Shown here: positions 1 to 6,957 of the stretch, piece by piece | Numbering within the stretch: the stretch's first letter is position 1 | Layout: each line of letters opens with the position of its first letter | NCBI GenBank assembly: GCA_031281155.1 | Contig: JAITFT010000207.1 | Coordinates: 1 to 34,152, forward strand | DNA length: 34,152 nucleotides | Source: Candidatus Fibrimonadaceae bacterium | Lineage (GTDB): Bacteria > Fibrobacterota > Fibrobacteria > Fibrobacterales > Fibrobacteraceae | Direction: 5' to 3' | Notes under the pieces: generated by a model | What the model was told of the DNA's origin: nothing | Seen by the model: the letters and a program-made list of their open reading frames with translations, nothing else | Databases searched by the model: none | Program-made: the position numbers and the translations under genes

Positions 1-8
1 CATTTCCT

Positions 9-26
9 CTGTTCGTTGCCGAACAG
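9..26 (-). other. Small hairpin next to a possible start codon at the left edge
   Basis: CTGTTCG and CGAACAG form a 7-bp stem with a TTGC loop. On the minus strand it lies just before GAGGAAATG, whose ATG occupies positions 3-1. This could be the leader and start codon of a further minus-strand gene downstream of the acidic protein gene, but only one codon is inside the window. There is no T-run, so it is not a typical intrinsic terminator. Confidence 0.25.
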
Positions 27-68
27 GCAATAAACAAAGGAATCATTAACGAAAATATTCCTAACTTT

Positions 69-287
69 TTACTCATCTTCCTCTTCTTCATAATCCAGTC
101 CCAAGCGACGAAAATGCGGCTTGTCAAAATTTAATTCTTCATCAAGGGCTTCTTCGTCTTCTACAAAGTCATCGTCTTCTTCGTCAATATCTTCGAAGTC
201 GTCCAGTTCATCGTCTGGATCAGCCACAGATAAAAAATCATCACGACCACTGTTTTTCGAGCGGCGATTCATTTGAAAACCATTCAT
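69..287 (-). CDS. Small highly acidic hypothetical protein
   Basis: A 72-residue protein that I do not recognise. It starts with a short basic stretch (MNRRSKNSGR at about residues 6-15). A long run of Asp and Glu covers roughly residues 24-52, and a second acidic tail ends in EEEEDE. There is no signal peptide or membrane segment, and the composition suggests a disordered or nucleic-acid-mimicking polypeptide. A GGGGGTAAAGAT stretch lies before the first ATG, which supports M1, although M6 is possible. It is divergent from tmRNA and has its own TTTTCTATATT promoter element on the minus strand. The acidic bias could make a spurious ORF, but the promoter and Shine-Dalgarno-like sequence argue that it is expressed. 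Confidence 0.6.
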   Translation of the reverse strand: MNGFQMNRRSKNSGRDDFLSVADPDDELDDFEDIDEEDDDFVEDEEALDEELNFDKPHFRRLGLDYEEEEDE

Positions 288-316
288 ATCTTTACCCCCA
301 TTTTAATAACATGCAG

Positions 317-327
317 AATATAGAAAA
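317..327 (-). promoter_or_regulatory. Promoter -10-type element for the acidic protein gene
   Basis: On the minus strand this reads TTTTCTATATT, matching the element found upstream of most units here. The hexamer ends about 29 nt before the ATG at 287, which would give a leader of roughly 20-25 nt carrying the GGGGGT ribosome-binding sequence. Confidence 0.5.
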
Positions 328-340
328 TCGTTTTATAACT

Positions 341-350
341 TTTCTATCTT
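341..350 (+). promoter_or_regulatory. Promoter -10-type element for tmRNA
   Basis: TTTCTATCTT ends 12 nt before the mature tmRNA 5' end at 363. Because this is an RNA gene, the motif cannot be a translation signal, so it anchors the interpretation of the recurring motif as a core promoter. No TTGACA-like -35 is visible 17 bp upstream. Confidence 0.6.
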
Positions 351-362
351 AGCACCAAGCAC

Positions 363-707
363 GGGGGTGCTTTGGTTTCGACAGGATTCCAGATGCGCTA
401 GTTGCATGCCGAGGTGGGCTGGCCTCGTAAAAAGCCCGAAAAAGATAATCGGCAACGATTACGCAATCGCTGCTTAAACAGCAGCGCCGAATTTTCTCCC
501 TCTCCCGCTGGGTGAAGCATTCGGCCGCAATGCGGGATAGAGTCTTGCGCTTGCCTGAACGCAAAGCTCGAAATTCTCAGGCTGGCTTTTGCTCTGCGCT
601 AACCTTTACGGGCGTTTACAAAGGCGAGACTTTAAATGCAAAGGAAACGCATGTATGAGCGAACGCAAACAGAATTTTGGACAGGGGTTCGACTCCCCTC
701 ACCTCCA
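363..707 (+). ncRNA. ssrA: tmRNA (transfer-messenger RNA)
   Basis: tmRNA rescues stalled ribosomes by acting first as an alanyl-tRNA and then as a short message. The acceptor strands GGGGGTG (363-369) and CACCTCC (700-706) pair over 7 bp, with discriminator A707. The T arm is GGGGTTCGACTCCCC, and the GGTTTCGACAGGA block that follows the 5' acceptor strand is the conserved tmRNA 5' signature. GCATGCCGAGGTGGGCTGG and CCTCGTAAAAAGCCC match the conserved helix before the tag region. The tag reading frame is 451-477, giving GNDYAIAA then TAA, preceded by ATAATC where E. coli has ATAGTC. The 3' CCA is not encoded, because GTT follows A707. Length is about 345 nt, normal for a one-piece tmRNA. Confidence 0.96.
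451..477 (+). other. tmRNA proteolysis tag reading frame
   Basis: The codons GGC AAC GAT TAC GCA ATC GCT GCT TAA encode GNDYAIAA; with the charged alanine the tag would be A-GNDYAIAA. The resume codon is Gly. The end is AIAA, where most bacterial tags end ALAA. The frame is fixed by the conserved ATAATC just before it and by the stop after the double alanine. Confidence 0.85.
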
Positions 708-725
708 GTTTTTTAAAATAAACCC

Positions 726-753
726 TAAAGTTTCATTGCGTTGCTGCCGATAT
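726..753 (+). promoter_or_regulatory. Sigma-28 (FliA/SigD)-type promoter of the yjfB-like gene
   Basis: TAAAGTTT (726-733) and GCCGATAT (746-753) are separated by 12 bp. This is nearly the flagellar sigma factor consensus TAAAGTTT-N11-GCCGATAA. It lies 28 bp before the ATG of the small motility protein gene. Confidence 0.75.
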
Positions 754-781
754 TCAAGAGACCTTTAACGGAGAAACAGTC

Positions 782-970
782 ATGGAAATGGATATTGCAA
801 AATTAGCGACAGCTCAAAAGGCTACGCAATTAAACAACGCCGTTGGCATAGCAGTGCTTAAACAAGCCCAGCAAGCTGCCGAGCAAGGAGCCTTAACACT
901 CTTGCAAGCAATGCCCCAAGCTCCGCCTGCTGTAAACGGAATAGGGCAAACTGTGGATGTTTCGGTTTAA
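782..970 (+). CDS. YjfB-family putative motility protein
   Basis: A 62-residue protein resembling the YjfB_motility family: an N-terminal MDIAKLA, an amphipathic helix with Gln and Ala (KATQLNNAVGIAVLKQAQ), then LLQAM, a proline-rich turn and a C-terminal GQTVDVSV strand. The family is linked to motility but its molecular role is unknown. GGAG at 770-773 lies 8 nt before the ATG, which supports M1 over M3. The sigma-28-type promoter upstream is independent support for co-expression with flagellin. The gene is monocistronic and converges on the aldo/keto reductase gene with an 11-nt gap. Confidence 0.8.
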   Translation: MEMDIAKLATAQKATQLNNAVGIAVLKQAQQAAEQGALTLLQAMPQAPPAVNGIGQTVDVSV

Positions 971-981
971 AACCTTGCCTT

Positions 982-2328
982 TTAAACGTCTCGCTTTAAT
1001 TCCTCGGTGAATTTATCAATACGCTGCATTTCCATGGGGATATTAATTCTTTGCGGGCAGTCTTTTACGCAAATTCCGCAACCAGTGCATCTGTTTGCCT
1101 GGCGCCTGGGAGAGACTCTTCGATCTTGCCCAATTAGGAATGCGCGGCGGGCTCTTCGGTAGTCGGCATCTTGCCTATCATCTGGGAAGTTGCCTTCGTT
1201 TAGGCTGCGATTAAAGTGCGTGATTATTTCCGGTATATCTAAGCCGTAGGGGCAGGGCATGCAGTACTGGCAACTTGTGCAGTTTATGTTGCGGTATTCA
1301 ATCGCAATTTGCGCAACCTGCTCAAGCATGGCATGTTCTTTTTCGGTAAGCGAAACGAGTGGTGAGTAGGTGTGTATATTGTCTTGCAGATGCTCCATAA
1401 AAGTCATGCCGCTAAACACCGTAAGCACGTTGGGCAAATCTCCCGCAAAGCGAAACGCCCACGATGCATCGCTGGCGTTTTGGTCGGCTTGCTTCATCAT
1501 GGCTCTTGCCTTGTAGTGCGGCATTGCCAAGCGGCCACCCAAAAGCGGTTCCATAATCATAGCGGGAACATTCCTTTCAGCAAGAATTTCGTACTGGCGC
1601 CTAGCGTTTATGCTGGTACGCCTAGGATTATCAACATGCTCCCAATCCAGATAATTCAACTGGATCATCACAAAATCCCAATCGTACTTGCCAGACATCA
1701 TGTATTCAAAAAAATCACCATCGCCATGAAAAGACCAGCCTAGCTGACGAATACGACCTGCCTTCTTTTCTTCTATCAGAAAATCCAAAATACCGTTGTC
1801 GAGAAAACGCCCTTTAAAATTATCGTGATTACCAACATTATGCACAAGGTAATAGTCAATATAGTCCACCTTCAAATCTTCAAACTGTTTCTCGTACATT
1901 CTAAGCGAGGCTTCTCGGCTCCAATCGCTTTGATTTGACATTTTGGTAGAGACAAAAAATTTGTCGCGCGGGTGGCGACTCAAAGCTATGCCCGTTGCGC
2001 TTTCGGAAAAACCTTTGCAATATCTCGGCGATGTGTCAAAAATATTCACCCCGCGTGCAATGGAGTGATCCACTAATTCGTTAACCATTTCCTGGTCAAG
2101 GTCGTTATCGCCAACCAAAGATTCTCTTTGTGCCCTGGCTACCCGCGGAAGCCTCATCATGCCAAAGCCCAAAAGCGATATTTTGCTACCAGTTTTTTGG
2201 TCGAGCCTATAGGCCATTTCACCGGCAGGTACTGCACGAGTTAAAGAAGAAGCGCTCCGCTCGCACCCGCCCAAAGCAGTCAAAGCAGTGCCAGCGCCAA
2301 CAAGTTTAATAAATTTACGGCGATCCAT
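982..2328 (-). CDS. Tat-type lipoprotein aldo/keto reductase with two 4Fe-4S motifs
   Basis: A 448-residue NADPH-dependent oxidoreductase-like protein. Residues 1-22 (MDRRKFIKLV...ALGGC) carry a twin-arginine and a lipobox with Cys22, so export by Tat and lipidation are likely. The aldo/keto reductase barrel follows, with the catalytic tetrad visible as Asp98, Tyr103, Lys129 and His163. The C-terminus has two ferredoxin-like motifs, CxxCxxCxxxCP (Cys350, 353, 356, 359) and CTGCGICVKDCP (Cys414, 417, 420, 424), as in the known AKR plus 4Fe-4S family. I place the start at 2328 because it gives the signal sequence and lies 9 nt from a promoter element. An upstream in-frame ATG would run back through the palindromic promoter. 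Physiological substrate unknown. The gene is divergent from the GH57-like gene. Confidence 0.88.
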   Translation of the reverse strand: MDRRKFIKLVGAGTALTALGGCERSASSLTRAVPAGEMAYRLDQKTGSKISLLGFGMMRLPRVARAQRESLVGDNDLDQEMVNELVDHSIARGVNIFDTSPRYCKGFSESATGIALSRHPRDKFFVSTKMSNQSDWSREASLRMYEKQFEDLKVDYIDYYLVHNVGNHDNFKGRFLDNGILDFLIEEKKAGRIRQLGWSFHGDGDFFEYMMSGKYDWDFVMIQLNYLDWEHVDNPRRTSINARRQYEILAERNVPAMIMEPLLGGRLAMPHYKARAMMKQADQNASDASWAFRFAGDLPNVLTVFSGMTFMEHLQDNIHTYSPLVSLTEKEHAMLEQVAQIAIEYRNINCTSCQYCMPCPYGLDIPEIITHFNRSLNEGNFPDDRQDADYRRARRAFLIGQDRRVSPRRQANRCTGCGICVKDCPQRINIPMEMQRIDKFTEELKRDV

Positions 2329-2367
2329 ATTGGAATTAATGTAGAAAATTTCTACATTAATTCCAAT
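2329..2367. promoter_or_regulatory. Perfectly palindromic divergent promoter
   Basis: Two 19-bp arms are perfect reverse complements around a single central A. They fill almost the entire 41-bp gap between the two ATGs. Each strand carries TTTCTACATTAATTCC, giving a -10-type TACATT at 2353-2358 (+) and 2343-2338 (-). On each strand a TTGGAA lies 17 bp upstream of TACATT, a plausible -35. The hexamers end 11 nt (plus) and 9 nt (minus) before the start codons, so leaders would be only a few bases long. Confidence 0.65.
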
Positions 2368-2369
2368 CC

Positions 2370-4205
2370 ATGAAACTCGCCCTTGCCCTTTACCCTGTTT
2401 ACGATGTGCATAAAAAAAATGCCCACAGCATTGCCGCAAAGGCTTGGGCAGCAAGGATAATGGGGTTGCTATCGGGGAGGCAGAATTTAAAACTTACCGT
2501 ATTTTTCACTGGGCAAATGCTGGAGGCTTTGAATAAAGAGCATAAAAAAGAAGCAAAACAGTTGAAGAAATTGCTTGCAAGCAGGCAACTGGAGTTTTTG
2601 GGCGGTGCTTACAATGAAGCTGTGCTGCCGTTGTTCCCTGAAAAATTGCAGGAATTGCAATTGCAAAAGCACAGAGAGCTGCTCTCTAATTTTATGGAGC
2701 CATCGGGCTTTTTTTGCTCATCGCACGCTTGGGAAATCGCCCTTATAGAAAGCCTTGAAAAAAGCGGTTTTTTATATGCTCTTATGCCAGATATTTCCGT
2801 TCAAGAAGCCTTGGGTAGAAAGTCTGCGGTGGCGGGTTGGTTTGCCGCAGAATACGGCGGCTCTTTTATGCGAATATTAACCTATTCTCAAAACTTATCT
2901 TTTGTTTGCCAAAATTCAAAAAGAGCAGATATAGTAAATTCGCTGAAAAATGTCAAAAGCTCGAATGGCGTGAATTGCATTCTCTTGAGCATAAATTTAG
3001 ATGAAGCCGTGTCTAACAACGAGTGGTTGCAGGCCGTGGATACGGCAAAAGCAGAGGGTTTAGATATAGAGCATTGCTTGCTTTGCCAAATAATTGAGCA
3101 AAAAGCAACGGGCAAGGTGAATTTAATCAGTTACTCGCTATCTGCGCCCAGCTCTCGCGATATTCTTCTGCGAATGCCTGAGATAAATGTTTTGCATAAG
3201 AGAATTTTGAATGTATATTCCAAAGCCTGCTTGTTAAGTGACTCCGAAACAAAAGAAGAGGTTTTTGAGAGTTTGCTAGAGGCAATGCAGCAGAGCTATT
3301 TCAAAAACACAGCAGATGGAATGCTGCGCGATTCCGTTAGGTTTTACGCAAATCGCTCGGTACTGGAAGCGGAAAAAATTCTGCGAGATTTCGATGCACA
3401 AGAAGGAATTCGCTTTGCGAGAGCGAATTTTTTATTAGATGGAAACCAACAATTAAACTTTAGCAACCCGCATTTAGAATGCTTAATTGAACCTGCTTTT
3501 GGCGGCTATATCCGCTCGCTCTCATACAGGCCCTCTCTCTCGGAACTTGCCTGCTCCATGCGCGACGATGGCGAAGTTTCACCGCTTTTTCTGGAGCATA
3601 TTTGCCCCGTTGAATTTGAAAATATAGCCCAAAGAAATTTATGGATTAGCGATAGGCTAGGCGCATTGCAAAATCCCTACGAAAGCTCCATTAAAAAGCA
3701 AGAGGATAAAATTCAGGTATTAATGGAGAGCGAGCAAAATATATCATATTTGGGCAAAGACTATTCCTTTAAAGCAGAAAAGGTTTTTAGCATAAAAAAC
3801 AGCGAAGCAGATATGACAGCAAGCATTTCCATAACGAATGCTTCTTTCAATGCGCTCAAAGGAGAATTCGCAACGGAGCTTTGCCTAGGTTTTAGAAACG
3901 ATGACCGCGGGCAAACACTTAAAATCGAGGGCAAAAAAATAAAGCTCAAACAAGGCGATGGTTTTTACACCAATGTAAAAAAAATCAATTTTAAAGACAG
4001 GTTTTTGGGCATAGGCGCAGATATTGAAATGAGCAAAAGCGCAAATATTTTATGCGTACCCATTTTAGGGCTTGGCTCACTCGCCACTCCAGACACAGTG
4101 CAAGGGCTTAGGCTCGCCATTTTCCGCAAGGTAAATTTAAAAGGGCAAGAATCTGAAACCTTCCACTTGCGTATTCGCTTGAACGGAGGAGGCTTTTTCT
4201 CATGA
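2370..4205 (+). CDS. GH57/4-alpha-glucanotransferase homologue, probably catalytically inactive
   Basis: A 611-residue protein aligning by eye with the archaeal-type GH57 4-alpha-glucanotransferase family over its whole length. LEFLGGAYNEAVLPLFP (residues 75-90) matches the family's GGxYEPxxxxxP block, LPEINVLHKRILNVYSKA-like sequence around 269-286 matches its PExNxxHKRML block, and LECLIEPAFGG through LSYRP (369-388) matches the DUF1926 beta-sandwich. However, the family nucleophile Glu in TERVW is replaced by Ser118 in SSHAW. The acid/base Asp region (HDDGEKFG) reads SINLDEAV near 207-214, and the N-terminal HxHQP motif is YPVY. It may therefore bind glucan without cleaving it. It overlaps the next gene by 4 bp (ATGA), so the two are probably translationally coupled. 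Confidence 0.72.
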   Translation: MKLALALYPVYDVHKKNAHSIAAKAWAARIMGLLSGRQNLKLTVFFTGQMLEALNKEHKKEAKQLKKLLASRQLEFLGGAYNEAVLPLFPEKLQELQLQKHRELLSNFMEPSGFFCSSHAWEIALIESLEKSGFLYALMPDISVQEALGRKSAVAGWFAAEYGGSFMRILTYSQNLSFVCQNSKRADIVNSLKNVKSSNGVNCILLSINLDEAVSNNEWLQAVDTAKAEGLDIEHCLLCQIIEQKATGKVNLISYSLSAPSSRDILLRMPEINVLHKRILNVYSKACLLSDSETKEEVFESLLEAMQQSYFKNTADGMLRDSVRFYANRSVLEAEKILRDFDAQEGIRFARANFLLDGNQQLNFSNPHLECLIEPAFGGYIRSLSYRPSLSELACSMRDDGEVSPLFLEHICPVEFENIAQRNLWISDRLGALQNPYESSIKKQEDKIQVLMESEQNISYLGKDYSFKAEKVFSIKNSEADMTASISITNASFNALKGEFATELCLGFRNDDRGQTLKIEGKKIKLKQGDGFYTNVKKINFKDRFLGIGADIEMSKSANILCVPILGLGSLATPDTVQGLRLAIFRKVNLKGQESETFHLRIRLNGGGFFS

Positions 4206-4870
4206 GCGAAAAAATTGACTTTGCCATGGAAATTTCAAAGAACGAAACTTTGATTGAGCTTAAGGGGCTTTTAAGAGAAGAGCATTTGCCAGCCGTGCGC
4301 AAGTTGTTGTTTTCTCCGATTGATGGTCTTAATAAAATTTACTTTGTGGATATTGAGCAGGCTAAATTTAGGGATAAAAATTATTTAAATATGTTTTTGG
4401 ATCTTTTGAATTTTGTTAAGGGAAAGGGCACAGAGTTGGTGATTATTTTCCACAACGAAGAGTGCCGAGATTTTTTCAGTCAATTTTTCCATGTATTTAA
4501 AATATACGATTCAAGGGATTCCTACAGAAAAGATTCCGGTTTTTGGGAAAAGCTGAAAGCAACCGGCATAAGTTACCAAAGAAGCACCGGGCTAAGGCTT
4601 GCGCCGGGCATCACCATAGTCTTCCTCTTTTTGTTCGCAGGCTGGATTTTAACGCTATTCTCCATAATATCCAGCCAAGACAAAGATATTCGCGAACGCG
4701 AAAAAAGCCTAAAAGAATTGCAAATCAACTACATGCGCTCAATTCAGGCTTTGGAGCAATTAAAAAATTCCGTTGCTCCGCTTAAAAGCATGGGTTTTGA
4801 TATAGACACTTCCGGAAACTTACCGCTTGGCGCTATAAGCGATTGGCAGGAGTTTTTGCTAAATCCCTAA
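4202..4870 (+). CDS. STAS-like protein with a transmembrane anchor and coiled coil
   Basis: A 222-residue protein. Residues 1-105 alternate strands and helices like a STAS domain (anti-sigma antagonist/MlaB type): IELKGLLREEHLPAV, then IYFVDIEQAKFRDKNYLNMF, then ELVIIFHNEECRDFF. I see no DSSGL-type phosphorylatable serine; the corresponding position reads EQAKF, so a classic partner-switching role is doubtful. A transmembrane segment spans about 135-157, followed by a charged coiled coil at 160-190 and a short C-terminal tail. It is coupled to the GH57-like gene by a 4-bp overlap, so the two products probably work together. Its last 38 bp overlap the 3' end of purN on the other strand. Confidence 0.6.
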   Translation: MSEKIDFAMEISKNETLIELKGLLREEHLPAVRKLLFSPIDGLNKIYFVDIEQAKFRDKNYLNMFLDLLNFVKGKGTELVIIFHNEECRDFFSQFFHVFKIYDSRDSYRKDSGFWEKLKATGISYQRSTGLRLAPGITIVFLFLFAGWILTLFSIISSQDKDIREREKSLKELQINYMRSIQALEQLKNSVAPLKSMGFDIDTSGNLPLGAISDWQEFLLNP

Positions 4871-5396
4871 TTACCTGCCAGTAAGTGTTATGCTCCTCTC
4901 GCAAAACACGCTCGGCTAAACTTTCCGGCGTATCGCTGGGCAGAACAGGCACTGCGGCTTGGGCTATAATGCGGCCAGCATCGTAATCTTTGTTAACGAA
5001 ATGCACGGTTAGGCCCGTAATTTTCACCCCTGCTTCAATTACCTTTTTATGAACGTGCATGCCATAACAGCCTTTGCCGCCAAAGGCGGGCAAGAGCGAT
5101 GGATGGATGTTTATTATTTTGTTTTCAAAATGCTCAAGAACGCTTTCAGAAATTTTTCGCATATAGCCTGACATAACAACCAAATCTGGATTTTCACTCT
5201 GTAGAACCGAAAGCAAATTATCGCCTTCAACCAAGCGAACAGGCACGCTGTACTTATTTGCCACATCTATAGCCTTGCTACCGGCTGGCGTTATAAGGCT
5301 TATGCACTGAGCAACGAGCTCTTTTGAGGCTATGCGTTGCATAATCGCCTCAAAGTTGCTGCCTCTCCCTGCGGAGAGCATTGAGAATTTAAGCAT
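4833..5396 (-). CDS. purN: Phosphoribosylglycinamide formyltransferase
   Basis: PurN transfers a formyl group from 10-formyltetrahydrofolate to GAR, the third step of purine synthesis. This 187-residue protein is of normal length. It shows the phosphate-binding SAGRGSNFEAI (residues 8-18), NIHPSLLPAFGG with Asn96 and His98, and VHFVNKDYDAGRIIAQ with Asp139, the usual catalytic triad positions. The promoter element TTTTTCTACCTT ends 7 nt before the ATG and there is no Shine-Dalgarno, so the mRNA is probably leaderless. It is divergent from the flippase gene and convergent, with a 38-bp overlap, with the STAS-like gene. Confidence 0.93.
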   Translation of the reverse strand: MLKFSMLSAGRGSNFEAIMQRIASKELVAQCISLITPAGSKAIDVANKYSVPVRLVEGDNLLSVLQSENPDLVVMSGYMRKISESVLEHFENKIINIHPSLLPAFGGKGCYGMHVHKKVIEAGVKITGLTVHFVNKDYDAGRIIAQAAVPVLPSDTPESLAERVLREEHNTYWQVIRDLAKTPANRL

Positions 5397-5403
5397 GAGT
5401 AGA

Positions 5404-5424
5404 AAGGTAGAAAAATTCTATATT
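5404..5424. promoter_or_regulatory. Compact divergent promoter, purN / flippase
   Basis: Back-to-back elements: minus-strand TTTTTCTACCTT (hexamer 5409-5404) and plus-strand AATTCTATATT (hexamer 5419-5424). Their centres are 15 bp apart. The hexamers end 7 nt before the purN ATG and 15 nt before the flippase ATG. Neither gene has a Shine-Dalgarno sequence. Confidence 0.55.
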
Positions 5425-5439
5425 ACTTTGCACTAACAA

Positions 5440-6948
5440 ATGACTCCTTCCGAAAACAATAAACGCATTGCCAAGAATACGCTGTTTCTCTATTTTCGCA
5501 GCATATTAACTATGTGCGTAGGGCTTTATACGAGCCGCGAAGTGCTGGCGCAGCTGGGTGTTGAAGATTTTGGAATATACAGCATTGTTGGCAGCGTTAT
5601 AATTCTATTCAGTTTTATTCAAAATGCTATGAACAGCGCAACGAGCAGGTTTTTCACTTTTGATTTGGGAAAAGGCGATTTTGAAAAATTAAAACAAACC
5701 TTTAGCTTGAGTATTATGATTCATGTTTTCACAGCGCTTATAATTTTAATTCTGGGTGAAACTGTTGGCCTTTGGTTTTTAAATACCAAGCTCATTATAC
5801 CTGCTGAAAGAATGGAAGCGGCAAACTTTGTTTATCAATTCACAATTTTCGCTGCCTGCATTGGCATTTTACAAATGCCATATATGGCAGCAATTAATGC
5901 TCACGAACGAATGAAAATTTATGCTTTTACTGGCATTGCTGATTCCATATTTAAACTTGTGATTGTGCTTTCTCTAGCTTTTGTGTCTGTTGATAAACTA
6001 AAAATTTATTCTGTTCTGTTATTTGCAGTTTATGCAATTATGGCTGTTTTTTATATGATTTATTGCCAGAGAAATTTTAAGGAAACGCATTTTAAATGGT
6101 TTTGGAACAAGAAGCTCTTTTTGGAAAGAATGGGATTTAGCGGCTACGAATTTTTAGGGGGCGTTTCTGGAGTATTGGCAGTGCAGGGCGGAGTTGTTTT
6201 GATAAACCGCTTTTATGGAGTTTTGCTGAATGCGGCAAACGGCGTTGCTACGCAAGTGTTAGGTATAGCAAGCCAGTTTATGAGCAACTTTTTTGCGGCA
6301 ATAGCCCCGCAGATAACGAAATTTTTGGCGGCTGGCGAAATGGATTATTTTTATAATTTGGTAATTCGCGCAAGCAAATTCTGCTTTTTGCTTTCTTTTA
6401 TGATTTTGGTGCCTTTGGCTTTGCAAATGGATTATGTTTTGAGTTTATGGTTAAAAATAGTTCCTGACTACGCTGAAATTTTCTGCCAATTGAGCATAGT
6501 AAATGTATTGGTGTATTCTGCTTTTATTCCTGTTTGGCATGGAATAATTGCTTCTGGCAAAAATAAAAGGTTCCGAACTATAGATAGCCTTATGGTTATG
6601 CTTATGTTTCCGCTTATGTATTTCGGTTTGCATTTTTCGCCTATTGGTTATATATGTTCGCATATACTTATAAATATTTTCAGAGTAATTTACGCTGCGT
6701 TTTCGCTTCGCGGGCTTACCGGTTTTTCCATTCGCAGGTTAATCAGCCAATCTTTAATTAAATGTTTTTTAGTTGGAACAATTTCCATTCCGTTGCCGCT
6801 TTACATTAGTTTGAGAATGGATGGATGGCAGGGATTTTTAGCATGTTGCTCTGCTTTTGTAACGGTGTTTGCTGTGAGCGCTTTGTTTTTAGGCTTGAAT
6901 AAAAGCGAAAGAGGCACTTTGTTTTCTTTTGTGAAATCAAAGCTATAG
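5440..6948 (+). CDS. Wzx/MATE-type polysaccharide flippase
   Basis: A 502-residue polytopic membrane protein with about 12 hydrophobic segments. The opening NTLFLYFRSILTMCVGLYTSR and the block QLGVEDFGIYSIVGS are typical of the MOP-superfamily lipopolysaccharide or O-antigen flippases found in Bacteroidetes and relatives. It would move lipid-linked oligosaccharides across the inner membrane. No glycosyltransferase cluster adjoins it, so it looks like a stand-alone family member. It is noticeably AT-rich, and its first ATG follows a promoter element by 15 nt without a Shine-Dalgarno. It ends 9 nt before the stop of the convergent AAA-ATPase gene. The substrate cannot be read from the sequence. 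Confidence 0.82.
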   Translation: MTPSENNKRIAKNTLFLYFRSILTMCVGLYTSREVLAQLGVEDFGIYSIVGSVIILFSFIQNAMNSATSRFFTFDLGKGDFEKLKQTFSLSIMIHVFTALIILILGETVGLWFLNTKLIIPAERMEAANFVYQFTIFAACIGILQMPYMAAINAHERMKIYAFTGIADSIFKLVIVLSLAFVSVDKLKIYSVLLFAVYAIMAVFYMIYCQRNFKETHFKWFWNKKLFLERMGFSGYEFLGGVSGVLAVQGGVVLINRFYGVLLNAANGVATQVLGIASQFMSNFFAAIAPQITKFLAAGEMDYFYNLVIRASKFCFLLSFMILVPLALQMDYVLSLWLKIVPDYAEIFCQLSIVNVLVYSAFIPVWHGIIASGKNKRFRTIDSLMVMLMFPLMYFGLHFSPIGYICSHILINIFRVIYAAFSLRGLTGFSIRRLISQSLIKCFLVGTISIPLPLYISLRMDGWQGFLACCSAFVTVFAVSALFLGLNKSERGTLFSFVKSKL

Positions 6949-6957
6949 AAAACAGGG

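Noticed and set aside
349-564. An open reading frame on the minus strand across the tmRNA gene
   Set aside because: It lies inside a confidently recognised RNA gene and encodes nothing recognisable.
2329-2454. A longer N-terminus of the aldo/keto reductase starting at 2454
   Set aside because: It would translate through the palindromic promoter and into the neighbouring gene, and would bury the Tat/lipoprotein signal.
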